Assembly (NCBI GenBank): GCA_964036295.1
Contig: OZ038473.1
Location: forward strand, 7,223,501 to 7,287,500
Direction: 5' to 3'
Origin: Plumapathes pennacea
Lineage: Eukaryota; Cnidaria; Anthozoa; Antipatharia; Myriopathidae
DNA length: 64,000 nt
A program made the translations under genes and the position numbers. This document shows positions 31,456 through 43,409 of this stretch, piece by piece. The first letter of the stretch is position 1. Each line of letters starts with the position of its first letter. The notes beneath the pieces are model-generated. The model saw only the letters and a list, made by a program, of their open reading frames with translations, ran no database searches and was not told the origin of the DNA.

Positions 31456-31640
31456 TACATTAGAGCTCTAAGCAATGTCATGCATAATCGATTACTTGGG
31501 CGTGGGACCTTTGCGAATATCGCATTTCTAGTATTGAGATGTGTGGTGAAAGCATACAGTACATGAGAGCTCTAGCAATGTCATACAAAACCGATTACTT
31601 GGGCGTGGGGCCCCTGCGAATATCGTATTTCTAGTACTTT
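31453..31640 (+). repeat. Tandem duplication of a roughly 92-bp unit
   Basis: Two copies (about 31,453-31,548 and 31,549-31,640) share CGATTACTTGGGCGTGGG, then GCGAATATCG(C/T)ATTTCTAGTA. A third, single copy is at 56,612-56,715. Only two units, no spacers: not CRISPR. Confidence 0.8.
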
Positions 31641-32580
31641 AAATAAATCCGTGATCTGGAGCTTAGAACTTCACATGCACTTGGTTTTTCTTAACAAAGT
31701 TTAAATAAACAGTGACAAACAGTCAAAAAGAGAGCGGTTCCCAGTCTCGAACGGGTCAAAGCCAAGGCCTCTCATATTCTGCCGATAGTACATCGAACAT
31801 GTCGGGAATTTACCGGGAAAATGGCTTGGGGCTGGTTACAAAAATCGTACGAAAATAGCATGACACTCACAAGCATATATCCCGCAAACATCACATGCAG
31901 TATATTTCCACACAACACACGAGGTGACATAAAAGCTCAAAGCTGGCAGGTTCTCTGGCTGCCTCTCGAGACACTTTGTTCAAACGAAATAGCATAAAAT
32001 GCATGAGAGCAGACTTTTCAAAGCGACAACAAACAAACTCACCAATATTTCAGTTGACAAAGATAGCTGGCTTCGTTCCCCGATTTTTTCGTCGGACCAC
32101 ACACTACAACTGTACTAAATAATTCCGCGCCACTTGACACCTATGGTTCTGCAGTCTCAATTTCACGTAGCACTTATCTGCCCCTGGGTGAGGGGGTGAG
32201 CGTTATGCCCAGACGTGATTTCCAGTTTGATCCCAGAACCACTAGCGACATTCAATATTGTAGTAAGGACAATCTTCATAGAAAGCCGCAACTAAAACCA
32301 ACGTAGTATACTGTGCGCTTGGAGTTGCTTGTCCTAGCATTTGACCACAGTATTTGACCACAGAGGGGTGGGTAGGGGGAAGGGTAAATGTTTGAGCCCG
32401 CGCAAACTCGTGCCCAGACAATAACGACTGACGTTCAAAATGGCTGACGTGAAGGCATTTTTGAGAATCAAACACTCTATCTGTGTGCAGGATGAATGGT
32501 TAAGGGATCGCATAGGGTTAGCCAAGCAAAGGAACCAGGTGCCATCCTTCTTCATTTTTAGTTCATTTTTAGGGAGAGGG
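31641..32580. other. No confident gene
   Basis: Contains a minus-strand open stretch (32,475-32,242) without recognisable domains. Unique-looking sequence. Confidence 0.35.
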
Positions 32581-32668
32581 TAGCCTGCGTGCAGACGTCC
32601 TGTATCCCGCTAAAGTTCCTTTCCCGACTTTAATATAGCGGGCATACACGACGTCTGCACGCAGGCTA
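32581..32668. mobile_element. 88-bp palindromic foldback element flanked by TA
   Basis: AGCCTGCGTGCAGACGTC at the left is mirrored at the right end, and the pairing continues inward (TGTATCCCGCTA / TATAGCGGGCATACA) with a short loop. TA stands at each end. Arms of about 40 bp form an almost perfect hairpin. It is probably a MITE. Confidence 0.75.
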
Positions 32669-32795
32669 GGGACAGGGCACCATTTTTAAAGATGCTGTTT
32701 TTTTCTCTTTCATATGAATTTAATAGTGCGGACCGTAACTACTAACTGGAACCAACAATTTAAAACATTTTGACACCCCGCCGCCACCGTCAAAT

Positions 32796-32821
32796 CACAC
32801 ACACACACACACACACACACA
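32796..32821. repeat. (CA)n microsatellite
   Basis: Thirteen uninterrupted CA units. Confidence 0.95.
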
Positions 32822-34070
32822 ATAGGTTTTATTAATTTACCTTTAAGTACATACAGGTAATATCAATCAGAAGATAATTTTACTACATTTAGGTAAAACT
32901 GTAGCCCAGAATTAAAAAGCTAATCAAGCTGGGCCACTTAAATAGGTTATTATTTAATTACAAATCAGTCATCATGCCAACATAAGTACATGTATATGCT
33001 GACTTTAACTAATCAAGCAATTACAGTATAGGGTACAAGCACAGCAAAACACATACAGACTAACACACAGCATCAAGTACAAAAGTGGGTACTGGACTTA
33101 TATACAGATTACGCACCAATCAGTGCAAAAGTTCAACATCCCCCCAGGCAATCCCCCAGGCATTTGAACTTTTGAAGATTGGTTAGGTCGAATACCCGCC
33201 CCCCTGGACTAAAAGGGTGTTCAAATGCCCTACCCTAGTATCAGATTTGGCAGTCAAATACGAAACAAACAACAACATATTTTGCCATTTGACTAAATCT
33301 TCCAGAAACTGAAAATTTGTCATTCAAACCAATTTATAACTCGCTTTGATAATACTACAACTTTAGGTTCTCAAGTAAAATTATCTCAGATTATATTAAG
33401 AGGGTGTTTTCCATGTTTTGTTTGCATATTGTTCAGCGTTTCGATAAAATAATGGCAGCTGCATACAAGGATTATTCTGTTGACGCATTTAGAAGAATGC
33501 AGTGAGCCATGCTCTGAAGCATGATCTGTGATCTGTGTTTATAGACAGTGAACAGTCTACGTAAATGAGATAAAAATTCACAGTGCTGTGGAGCTATAAA
33601 AATGAAATCATTTTTGTTCATGGTTTCCCAGCGATCTCTCTTTGTAGGCTGCCTCTACACTAGTCTGATTTTATTTGAAAATGCAACTTATTAATTCCAT
33701 TAGGATTGTTTTAGTGTGGACAGAGAAGTTTGCAAAAAAAAAAAACATTTGTAATGACTGACAATTTCACTATGAATATATTCACAAACATGTACATATC
33801 AGTATGCTACATTGATTATCAGGAAGCATGTTGTACCTACCTTCAAAAACACTATAAAGCTTTTGTAGACCCTTTCTTGACAACTATTCTCTTACAAAAG
33901 TGCAGTCTTGTCCTCTAAACTCCATCAAAAAAACCATGTGCATATTTTGCAAGACAGGAAAAACAAGATTCTTCCGGTTCAAATTCCCCACCCTGCCCAC
34001 ACAACAGTCTAATTCTTCACCCATGGTCATCTTTTGAATCAAATTCAAGACAGAGGGTCAAATGCCCTCT
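32822..34070. other. No gene recognised
   Basis: AT-rich. C-rich blocks at 33,139-33,168 (CCCCCCAGGC repeated) are the inverse of the GTCAAATGCCCTCTGGGGG block at 34,056-34,080, suggesting a decayed foldback of about 0.9 kb. No coding sequence. Confidence 0.35.
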
Positions 34071-34086
34071 GGGGGGGGGGGGGGGG
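34071..34086. repeat. Poly-G tract
   Basis: A run of 16 G residues. Confidence 0.95.
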
Positions 34087-34680
34087 ATTTAGTTTTTTCA
34101 TCTAAACCATTCCAGATCTTGGCTCCTCTATAGCAAATGTTAATTTTACCATAGTTTGTTTTAGCATAAAGAATATAATATGAAGATCTAGTGTAGCAGC
34201 TTGCCTGGTATTGTAATGGTGCACAGATGCTACAGTTTGAAGGAAATTATTAAATTCAGATGGAAGGATTTTAGAGTGATAGTTATAGAAGAGTATGGAG
34301 TTCTGGAAATGGATGACATCTGTTAGCTTTAAGATCTTGAGCTAGGGCTTTGATGAGTGGACTACTGTAGAATGTTCATCTTGCCTGGAGAATGTCATCA
34401 TATTCACAGTCTTCTTCTGAAGAACTGAGATCGGTTTTAAGGCTGTGTCATATGTGTTACCCCTGATTACTAAGCTATAAGTCATAAATGGATATATAAG
34501 TGAATGATATAGCTCGATTGAAATATTTCTTGGTATATGATGTCTTAATCTACACAAGATGCCTTTACCTCTTGAAACTTTCTTTGAGGCTTCATGGATA
34601 TGTTTGGTCCATTTTAAATTTGAATTGAACATAACTCCCAAGTGTTATACAGTACATCATTCTTTTGGGTTATACAGTAT
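34087..34680 (-). pseudogene. LINE reverse transcriptase C-terminal fragment
   Basis: Minus-strand reading GVMFNSNLKWTKHIHEASKK, then LCRLRHHIP, SLIYPFMTYS and LQKKTVNMMTF, followed by a degraded end (TRQAATRSSYYI, GAKIWNGL). This is the post-catalytic thumb/C-terminal region of a LINE of the same broad group as the element at 38.7-44.3 kb. Only this 3' fragment is present, with a frameshift near 34,345. Confidence 0.75.
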
Positions 34681-35229
34681 ATATTTTTCATAATTTTGAG
34701 TACAACATTTTTATGTAGTTTTCTTGGAGGTGAATGAAAAATGACGAAATGATTGTATTTTATTTGAGCTGTGTTCAGGGATAATTTCAATCAAATCACT
34801 TTGATGGCCAGCTCAAATGTACACAACAATTTTGGAAGACTTTAGTCGCATTTCATGCTGCAGTGTTTAATAGTAGAACAAGGAATTTAATACACATCCA
34901 TTAGTAGAACAATCAAGGACTAGAAATTTGTTCTTTGTCCATTTTGCGTGGTATTTTATGTTGTGTTTACACTTGAGCATTTACCGAGGTCAAAATTTGC
35001 TGAAGTCAAGTTACTTAACCTTGATACATTCATACAGTGTTGATACTGACTCAATAGTTGAAGTAAACCTGTCATCAATCAAGAACAAATAAGCTGGGCC
35101 CAAATTACAAAATACATGTAGGTAGGCAGGAAATATTCATGTTTGGAAGCAAAGCTGTGGCCCTTGTTTTCATCACTTTTCACTTATAATGGAGCCTCTG
35201 TTTGTTTTTGCAAAACAATTCAATTAGAA
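34681..35229. other. No gene recognised
   Basis: AT-rich, no coding features. Confidence 0.4.
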
Positions 35230-35441
35230 CTTTTTCTTCTGTGTCACTTCACCAATTTTCTTCTTTGGCTCTCCACTTGTTGATGGTGCAGGTGGATCCA
35301 AAGGCTAGAAAGGTTGAATGACTGGAGCAGCAGGAGCAAACTGTAGGGCCATCATAGTACTGAGGCACAAATTCTTGCCTTCCAAGATGATTGTACAGCG
35401 GGTAATGAAATGCGCTGAATCACGAATATGTACTTCCCTAG
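35230..35441 (-). pseudogene. Possible terminal exon of an unidentified gene
   Basis: On the minus strand, after an acceptor-like pyrimidine stretch ending CTTGCTAG, the sequence reads EVHIRDSAHFITRCTII, LCLSTMMALQFAP, AAPVIQPF, stop, PLDPPAPSTSGEPKKKIGEV and ends in KKKF and a stop. The Pro/Lys-rich C-terminus looks like protein sequence rather than noise. One internal TAG disrupts it. I do not recognise the family. Confidence 0.25.
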
Positions 35442-36176
35442 CAAGGCAATAGATGAAGAGTAAACACAAAGTAAACCTGGAAGGTTGCCACAAGAAGGCA
35501 CAAAATAATATGAACAAAAAGAACTACTACACCATATCTTTTACAGGTCGGACTGTCCTTTGTAGAGATTACATGTTTTGTCTTAGTATATAGTATATTA
35601 GTGCTTTTTACTTCTTACATACAGTAAGCAAGTGTCTCTCAAGTAAATCTATCTGCTGAGCTTGGTTTTGTGTCTTTTATAATTGCATTAGAACCACAGA
35701 ATCAGTTATACCCTCTGCTCACCATGTTTTATCATCTGTGGCCCACCAGAAAATCTGCACTTTGCAAACTGCGTACAAGTGACTTGTGAAAGTGACTTAT
35801 TCCAGCTGTTAACATCTCCTCGGGGACTTTTCAAGCCTGACTGCAAAGTAGCAATCACTTTTTCTCTCATTCTTTCTCTATTTTTGTGGTTCGGTAACCA
35901 TTGAATTAATTATGATACCACAACTACAAATTCCCCTCCCCTGGGCAAGGAAAAACTGGCAATTTCACTCTTTCTCTATTAACATTTCTGCTGTTCTCTT
36001 GTGAATTCTGCCCCAGGGGAAGGTGATACAGGTTACAGTTGCACATTAAATGACCCCAATTATCATAGGCTTGAATCTTTTTCTTCACCTGATTTCACAG
36101 GTGTTATGTGTTTACAGTATAAGATATAGTACAGTATAGAAAGAACTGCTGACATTTTAGTCTTGTTCTTTTTTAG

Positions 36177-36324
36177 GGTCGGCTCTTGCCCTCACAACAG
36201 TTGGGGTGAGTTTGTCTTTGGTCAGTGGTTGCTAGCAGATCTGCAAGAGATACGCAGGCCATGCCTTCCTGATAATATCTCAAATGTGGAAATTGTCACA
36301 CTGGAGGGAAATTTTTGCTTGCAG
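36177..36324 (+). other. Candidate host exon, unidentified
   Basis: TTCTTTTTTAG|GGTC at the start and TTGCAG|GTATGC at the end frame an open 148-bp stretch reading SCPHNSWGEFVFGQWLLAD, LQEIRRPCLPDNISNVEIV and LEGNFCLQ. Composition and splice signals look genuine, but no family is recognised. A second stretch at about 36,784-36,960 (SKQIHVTLFNTSS) could be a further exon. A neighbouring block at 36,912-37,040 is a diverged duplicate of 35,630-35,800, so part of this area is duplicated non-coding DNA. Confidence 0.3.
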
Positions 36325-37172
36325 GTATGCCATGCAATAAAACATTTTATAGAGGGAGGGTGTGAGGATGGTCTTGGAGCCTATTTAGCACTTAAAACAG
36401 TCACTATGTGAGGCAAAGACATCAATAGTGTCACAGTTGCTTACTAAATGTACTTACAGAGATTCTGCTAGACCAGCATATGCCAGTAATCATACTGTAC
36501 CAGAAAAAAATTGAGGCTGCCGGTGTTCCTTACCGGAAAAATTTGAAGTACAACCTCTTTTTTCTGAAACCTCTCCTCTCCGAAGGGAGCCCACACTGGA
36601 CACTCTACTCATTCTAGTGAAGAAATACACTGAAATGGTCAAAAACTCTGAGATAAATTATCTTGTGTCCAGTTCTGCTGCAGCAGAAGAAACAATTGTT
36701 TTGCTTCACATATATGTTGTACCAGTTCCAGGTGGCTCCATGCCGGAAAACATATATTTCTTACCAGTACTCTGTACCAGCTGATGGACGATCCTAGCAG
36801 AATCTCTGACTTATCAGCATCCATCCAGGCTTTGACTTTTGACATCCAGACTGACAATATTGAGCCACTTTCACAATCAAAGCAAATACATGTAACACTT
36901 TTTAACACGAGTTCCTGTCAAGTTAATCTCTCTGCTGGGCATGGTTTGGTTTCTGCAGAATCACATTATGGCCAAAAAAAGCCATTCTCCATTCTGCCCA
37001 CCAAAATATCTCAGCTTTGACAACTGCACAAGTGATCGTGATTTGCATCTTTCTAAAATGATCCCAAAACACAATGTTACAGGTAATTTTTCTGTTGAAA
37101 AATATTGTCTTAGTTTGCATACAGTAGGTGGATTTGTTTTGTTCTGGCAATGTGCAAATGCTCAGGGTCACT

Positions 37173-37191
37173 CCCCCCCCCCCCCCCCCCC
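37173..37191. repeat. Poly-C tract
   Basis: About 19 consecutive C residues. Confidence 0.95.
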
Positions 37192-37679
37192 TTGGATGAC
37201 ATGCACTAGTACAGTAAGTGCATAACCATTCAACCTGGGTTATCTCATCCAAATTTATACAATCATACAGTAAGCTGTCCTAAACGGGTAAATAGATGTA
37301 AAAAGGCTTTTTGTGATATGAAAACACGGTGTTTTTCTCCTGTCAAGCAGCAGTAATAGCCAGCTCGCTCATTTTTTGCATTCAGGCTGAGTATTAAAAT
37401 CCATTGTAAGTTTACTTTGATTCCCAGAGTATATCTATCCACAACTCTTTCCATGCAATAATTAGACCATTGGTTTAGAGAGTTTAAGATCTACTGTACT
37501 GTTGGGTACAACTGTTTGAAATCAAGAGTTTCCAACCAACAAGCAAGTTTTATTCCATTATTTTCATGTGTGTTTGTGATATTACGTGTCAGGCACACCA
37601 AACTGTGGTTCCTTATTTTAAAATTTAATTATTTATTGAAAACATCAATTAGCAAATATTAAAATTAGCAATTAACCTT
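37192..37679. other. No gene recognised
   Basis: AT-rich, no supported feature. Confidence 0.4.
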
Positions 37680-38702
37680 GTGATGCCCAAATGTGGGATT
37701 CTGCCAAAATGTGTCATGAAGTTATATTGGAGACCGTGTCTTCATTGTGTTATTTTTTTTCTGGGTTACGAACAGCACACAGTGATTGGTTGGTATTGCC
37801 ACGTGATATGTGATGACGTGGGTGACTTCGCGAATAACTTGAGATGTAGTCGATTGAATTGTACGTTAAATGCTTGTGTATAAAGTTATCTGTATGCCAT
37901 CCAAACTCAACACCGTTTGGTTCTGTGGAACATGCACGGATAAATTCGATTTTAGGGAACGATTTTGGCTTGCGTTCTTAAGTTCACCATCATAGCCGTA
38001 AACAAATGTTTGATGGATTCGATTATATTTAATGGCTACCGCTACAGGATTGCAAATAACTCTTGCCGCCGCTAATTATTTATCCTCTACGAACTTTCTG
38101 TGGCGACACGAAATACTTCTGGGAAGATACCAGGCCGAAAACGGAACACCATGACGAACTTTAGCTGTAAACAATGATGATTTATGCTCTAATGACATCT
38201 GTTGCCTCGTACGTACTGTAGCTGTTTTGTAAAGTTTTTCCGCCGAAAGTATATCCGTTTTTGTGACAAAAATATTCATTCTTCCGGCTTAAGACTCGAC
38301 CAATGCGTCTGTGAATATATTACATGTATTATGCTGCACGCGAGCGTGACAGTTGTCAAAATGCTTGATCGGCTTATCGTACAGTGCATGTTGAAACATT
38401 TCTTCCATTCGATCAAGTAGCCTTTGTTTTGCAGTGGTAATTGTATACTAGAAATGAAAACTAGACTGGCGTTGTCAGTGAGCTCACGGCCTGAGTTGGG
38501 TCGAGACCAGAATAAACTAAATGGAAAGTAGAGACAAGAGCGGAACTGAATGTAACACTAGACTTGTTGCTTGTGGCTAACATAAGCTTTAAAATGGAGC
38601 GTGTTTTCTTTTCTGGGTTACGAATCAGCACACGGTGATTGGTTCGCATTATCACGTGATTTGCGATGACGTTATGCAATATTGACTTTCCTCGCGAGCG
38701 AC
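37680..38702 (+). repeat. Long repeat family R, left part of a copy split by a LINE
   Basis: Shares with 60,360-60,890 (direct) and 46,930-47,530 (inverted) the blocks CAGCACAC(A/G)GTGATTGGTT, CACGTGATNTGNGATGACGT, CCATCCAAACTCAACACC, GAACGATTTTGGCTTGCGTT, TCTGTGGCGACACGAAATAC and ATGACATCTGTTGCCTC. The module CTAGACTGGCGTTGTCAGTG is at 38,461. The copy breaks at the poly-T of the LINE and resumes at about 44,269 with TTGAGATGTCGGCGATTG. Short open frames in it are not conserved as proteins. Confidence 0.8.
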
Positions 38703-39014
38703 TTTTTTTTTTTTTTTTTTTTTTTTTTTGTTTCCACACACAGCTATATTACTAAATTAATATATACATATACTGTACGTATTGATATAATTTTTTTCTT
38801 TGTATTATTGTGTGGTGAGGGAGCTCAAAAAGGAAGCCGGAGGCTTATATCATTTGAGCTTCCTCTAAAATTACTGGGATATATTATATAGTGCGGTGCA
38901 GAAGTGCAGGAGTGCAGTTCATAAATTAAAGATATAAGTGCAAGTATACACAGAAATACAGTTAAAGCAAAAATAGTTACATTGTAGTAGAGAAAATGGC
39001 TTATTGATAGTTGT

Positions 39015-42000
39015 TCAACAGAGAATGCTATTCTTCAGCTTAGCTTTAAAGGTTGAGATAGTTGTACAATTACGAATTTCGATGGCTAAAGAGTTAAATA
39101 TTTTTGGGCCTTGGTAATAAATAGAGAATTGTCTGATGTTAGTTCTGCAAAAAGGAAGGTGGAACAAGCTGGCATTTCTTGTGCTGTAATTATGAGTTTC
39201 ATTACAAAGTGAAAAATAATTATCAAAGCACTGGGGTAGTAACTGATTCTTAAACAAAAACATAAATTGACCGACTTGAAATGTATATATTTGTTCGAGT
39301 TTAAGGTATCAGGATACCCTCCGGACTTTGCCAGATTCGAAAAATTTTTTTTTGGCTCAACGAAATTATTACATGTTTTACCTTGTGTTTCTGAAAACAA
39401 AATTTGGATACCTATTTTTTTCCTCGAGATATTTAAACGAAAGGATTTTATATTTCTCTTTCTCGCCGGAAGCTACTTGTCAACAGATCGTTAGTATCTC
39501 CCGTAACTGCACAGCATGCGGCTTGCGCGTCAGTCATGCAAAACAATAAAGTACAAATTTTAGCCGCGCGACGGATAACGCATGACTAACAGCAGATCTG
39601 CAAGAATATCGAAATGCCGTAAGAAATATTCCCCGTATGCCTTTGTGAACGCTTTCTTACGTTTAGAACGAGTTTGTCGTTTGCTTGAACTCATTCCGAA
39701 TTCCAACTGTGGCTGCAAAAGGTTGAATTGGTGTTGAGTGGTGAGTGCAACTGTGAAGCGAAAATAGATGTTGCGAAACTTATCCGAACGAAGCGTTGAT
39801 GTCCGTAGTTATACACGGCGGTCTTTTGTGCTGCGTGTTTCAATTACCGACAAGATGCCTGGAAAGCCTCTACGCGAAAGCACTAACTGCGGTGTTTTGA
39901 CAGATTGCTGAGAGATGAGGCGATTATGTAAACAGGTTTCCGGCTCCCTGGTCAGAATCTTTAAATGTGTTTTTCTCGGTGTTTTCAAACGCGGAAAAGT
40001 GTTTCTTTCGGAAACCTGCATTTCAATGGATTTTAATCGATTGGCTTGAAACTTGGCAAATACGTGAATCAATATCAAAGCTCCAAAAAGGTGTCTCCGA
40101 TTTTAATTCTTTTTTTTTTTTTGTTCGGAAGATATGTCCGCTTTTGTCTTGCGCGTAGCTAGAAATATGATCGGCCAACTTTAAAAGCCAATAATTTTGT
40201 ATATGGACAAGATATCAAAATTCGAAGACACCTTTTTTTTCTTCATTGTGTCAACATTAGGCTGAAACAATAAATAATCAAATCGGGTAAAATCTGAGTG
40301 GCATTGGGCTTTTTGAATGAGGCAAGGTCAAAATTCACTCGGAAGCTGATAACTTTCTTTCTTTAGCAAATTCAAAAAATATAAAGCTTTACCCTAAATT
40401 TATGATTGTTGAGCTTTCAGAAAATATATACTTTATTTTTAGTTAAATGTAACTCTAGCGCGAAAAATGGGTTTGAACGCATGTTGTTCACGAGGGTATC
40501 CTGATACCTTAAGGATTTTTAATTGTTTAAAAATTGGGTCTGTGTGAGCTAGATAACCTTCCTTGTTGGCAATTCGCACTATGCGCTTCTGAAGTATAAT
40601 TAAACGATGGAGATTAGAAGGGTAGGTAGATCCCCACACTAATATGCAATAGTAGAAGTAAGGGTAGACTAAAGAATAATATAAAGAGCAAAGCGAGGAC
40701 TTAGAAAGGAAAAAAACTTGATTTATATAATATTCCTATAGCCTTTGAAACTTTAGAAGCAACGTGAGCAATGTGGGGTTTCCATGTTACATGTTCGTCT
40801 ATTATAACACCCAGAAAGACAGTTTCAGCAACCTTCTTGATAGGAATGCTGTTTATAAAGACTGGAATATCAAGTGTTTCCCTTTTCTGCCTTGGTTTAA
40901 AAATCATATAATTAGATTTCTTAATATTCAGTGATAGTTTATTGCATTTAAACCAGTCAGTGATTTTGTTCATTTCACAGTTGACAGATTGAGAAAGGAC
41001 GCTCAAATGTTTGTGTGAGAAAAACAGGTTCGTGTCATCAGCAAATAAAATGATTTCGAGTATATCGGAGGCGTTACAAAAGTCATTGATGTAGAGTAAG
41101 AAGAGAAGTGACGAGTATAGACCCTTGAGGGACTCCACACTTAGTAATCTTTGGTTGCGAGCAATGACCATTAAATTGAACAAACTGATATCTTTCTGAA
41201 AAATAATCTTTGATCCAATCAAGTGCCACACCATGGATTCCGTAGTGTTCTAGCTTATCGAATAAGATACTGAAATTAACGGTATCGAATGCCTTTGAAA
41301 GATCAAGGAAAATTCCTATTGTATATTCTTTTTTGTCTATTGCAGAGGATATTTTTTCGAATAGATTTAGGAGTGCAAAGGAGGTGGAATGATTTTTTCG
41401 AAATCCGAATTGATTTTGGTATAAAATATTGCTCTTATCTAAGTACCTAAGAATACGATTATACAAGACTCTTTCTAGAAGTTTGGAGAAGACAGGTAAG
41501 ATGGACACTGGTCTATAATTAGTAAATAAGTGCTGGTCTCCGGCCTTAAATATGGGAATCACACGTGCAATCTTCATTTGTTTAGGGACAATACCGGATT
41601 GAATAGACAGGTTTATAACATGGGTTAAGGGTTCTGCGATAAATTCAATGGAATCTTTTACGATAGAGACTGGGATGTTGTCATAACCTGCAGCAGCTCC
41701 TGTACGGAGATCGTTAACTAAATCAGTTACTTTCTGTTTGTTTGACGATTCGAGAAATATAGAAGTGACAAAATTCCCTTTGAGGTATGAGCGATGAGTA
41801 TTTAATGAAGGGGGTATATTTTTAGCAAGATTTGGTCCGATGTTCGTAAAATAATCACAAAAACGGTTTGCAATTTCGACTGGGTCCGAGGTTTCGCGGT
41901 TATCAATTTTGAAGGTAGAGCATAATTTACAAGACTTTGCACTCCGGTTTAAAATGTCATTTAAGAGTTTCCAAGTGTGTTTTATGTTTGATTTTACAGC

Positions 42001-43338
42001 TTCTAACTTTCTTTCATAGTATATACGCTTAGCCATCCTTAGGGAATGAGTAAGCTTGTTCTTGTATTCCTTGTATCTCTGTTCGTTTTGAGGTGAATGC
42101 TTGGAGAGATAACGTTTATATAGGCGGTTTTTCCTCTTAACGGATTTTAAAAGACCTTTGGAGAGCCACGGTTTTTTTAAGAACTTTCTGCCTTTCGGTT
42201 GTTTCAGGGGAAAGCACGAATTGTAAATGTCCGTATATTCTTTTAGGAAGCTATCATACGCATGCGATGGGTCGTAGTAACCATTTGGACTAGACCAATC
42301 AAAATTGCTTAGTTTGTCTTTGAATTTTAACATATTGGCTTCGCTTTTATCACGAAAAACAATAGGAGCATGGCTATTCAAATCAGAACACTGAGTGCGG
42401 GAAATAGAAAAAATAGGAATGTGGTCAGAGATATCAGTAAACAATAAACCATTGAAAGCATGCTCATCTAGATTGTTTGTGAAAATATTGTCAATTAATG
42501 TGGCGGTGTGAGCCGTTATTCTTGTTGGACGCGAAATTAAGGGATAAAACATGTTTGAATACATAAGATCTAGGAACTCACTTGTTTGTTGGTGACCTTG
42601 GTGGCCAATCAGATTTAAGTTATAATCACCTAGTAAATAGCACAGTTTGTTTTTTCCCTTGAGATTTTAGACAATAAGTCATTAAGGTCATTGATAAATT
42701 CACCAGGATTGAGGTTAGGTGGCCGGTAGATAATACCAGCAATAATGTTTTTTTCTTTCGGTCTGCAAATTTCTATGAACAAGGATTCGAAACTGTGCCG
42801 GTTAGGTGGTATTAGATCATCACGCAATTTATATTCTATTTCTGACTTTATATACATGCCAACTCCACCTCCAACTCCACCCAGATTTGTCGGTACGGTG
42901 TTTATGAACAAAAGAATAGCCTATTATATCAACTGAATGGGTCGAGCTTTGAAGCCACGTTTCTGAAATGCCAATTATGGAGAAATGGTTGTCAAGGTTT
43001 GATAAAAGGGTGGTAAGGCTGCATAAATTACGAGAGAGGCTACGAATATTTAAGTGAAGAAAAGATAAACAAGAGGATTGTGAAAACTTTTTGGCGAATA
43101 ATTCATTGAATTGATCTTCAATATAGTACTCCGAGCTTAGTTGAGAAAAGAAATTTGTGTCGGGGTCTAAATCTGGAGAAAGGGCAAGCGATCTTTCAGG
43201 GTTGGCTGATATAGGATTAAAGCGGAGGTTTAACAATCTATCTTCTGTGAAATGAACAGGACCGTTTGTGAGTTCAAATATAGCTAAATTAAATTCATTA
43301 TCGTTTAGGTGATTGAAAGGTAAATTAGGTAGAAACAT
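39015..43338 (-). pseudogene. LINE ORF2: EEP endonuclease and reverse transcriptase
   Basis: From 43,338: FLHLNIRSLSRN and IGISETWL (endonuclease start), GVGMYIKSEIEY, NIIAGIIYRPP, then after a frameshift near 42,640 TRITAHTATLIDNIFTN and DISDHIPIF (the endonuclease Asp-His end). The RT follows with KIARVIPIFKAGD, NYRPVSILP, QFGFRKNHST, GIFLDLSKAFDTV, GVPQGSIL and, after a frameshift near 41,130, ILFADDTNLF, so the catalytic box is FADD and is intact. The C-terminal region (NLHRLIILQKRIVRIA, FKQLKIL) is cut by the TTAA element at 40,508 and resumes at 39,300 (FMFLFKNQLLP, GPKIFNSLAIEI) in phase if one TTAA is counted. Confidence 0.88.
39301..40512. mobile_element. 1.2-kb non-autonomous DNA transposon with TTAA duplication, nested in the LINE
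   Basis: The element proper is 39,305-40,508. It starts GGTATCAGGATACCCTC and ends in the exact inverse, with TTAA on both sides (39,301-39,304 and 40,509-40,512). The terminal repeat is itself palindromic (GGTATC..GATACC). No transposase is encoded and open frames inside are short. TTAA duplications are known for piggyBac and Kolobok elements. These ends lack the CCC start of the piggyBac copies in this window, so Kolobok or another TTAA group is more likely. Confidence 0.87.
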
Positions 43339-43409
43339 CGATTCAAGTGCAGTATAAACTTCTAAATATCTAATAAATATCTAATAAATAATATCTATAT
43401 AGTAAATAT

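Noticed and set aside
31453..31640. Short direct repeats resembling a CRISPR array
   Set aside because: Only two adjacent units, no spacers, eukaryotic context; a third single unit elsewhere shows it is a dispersed repeat.
38682..38891. Open frame beginning in a poly-Phe run
   Set aside because: It is the LINE poly-A tail read as poly-T, plus 3' untranslated sequence.
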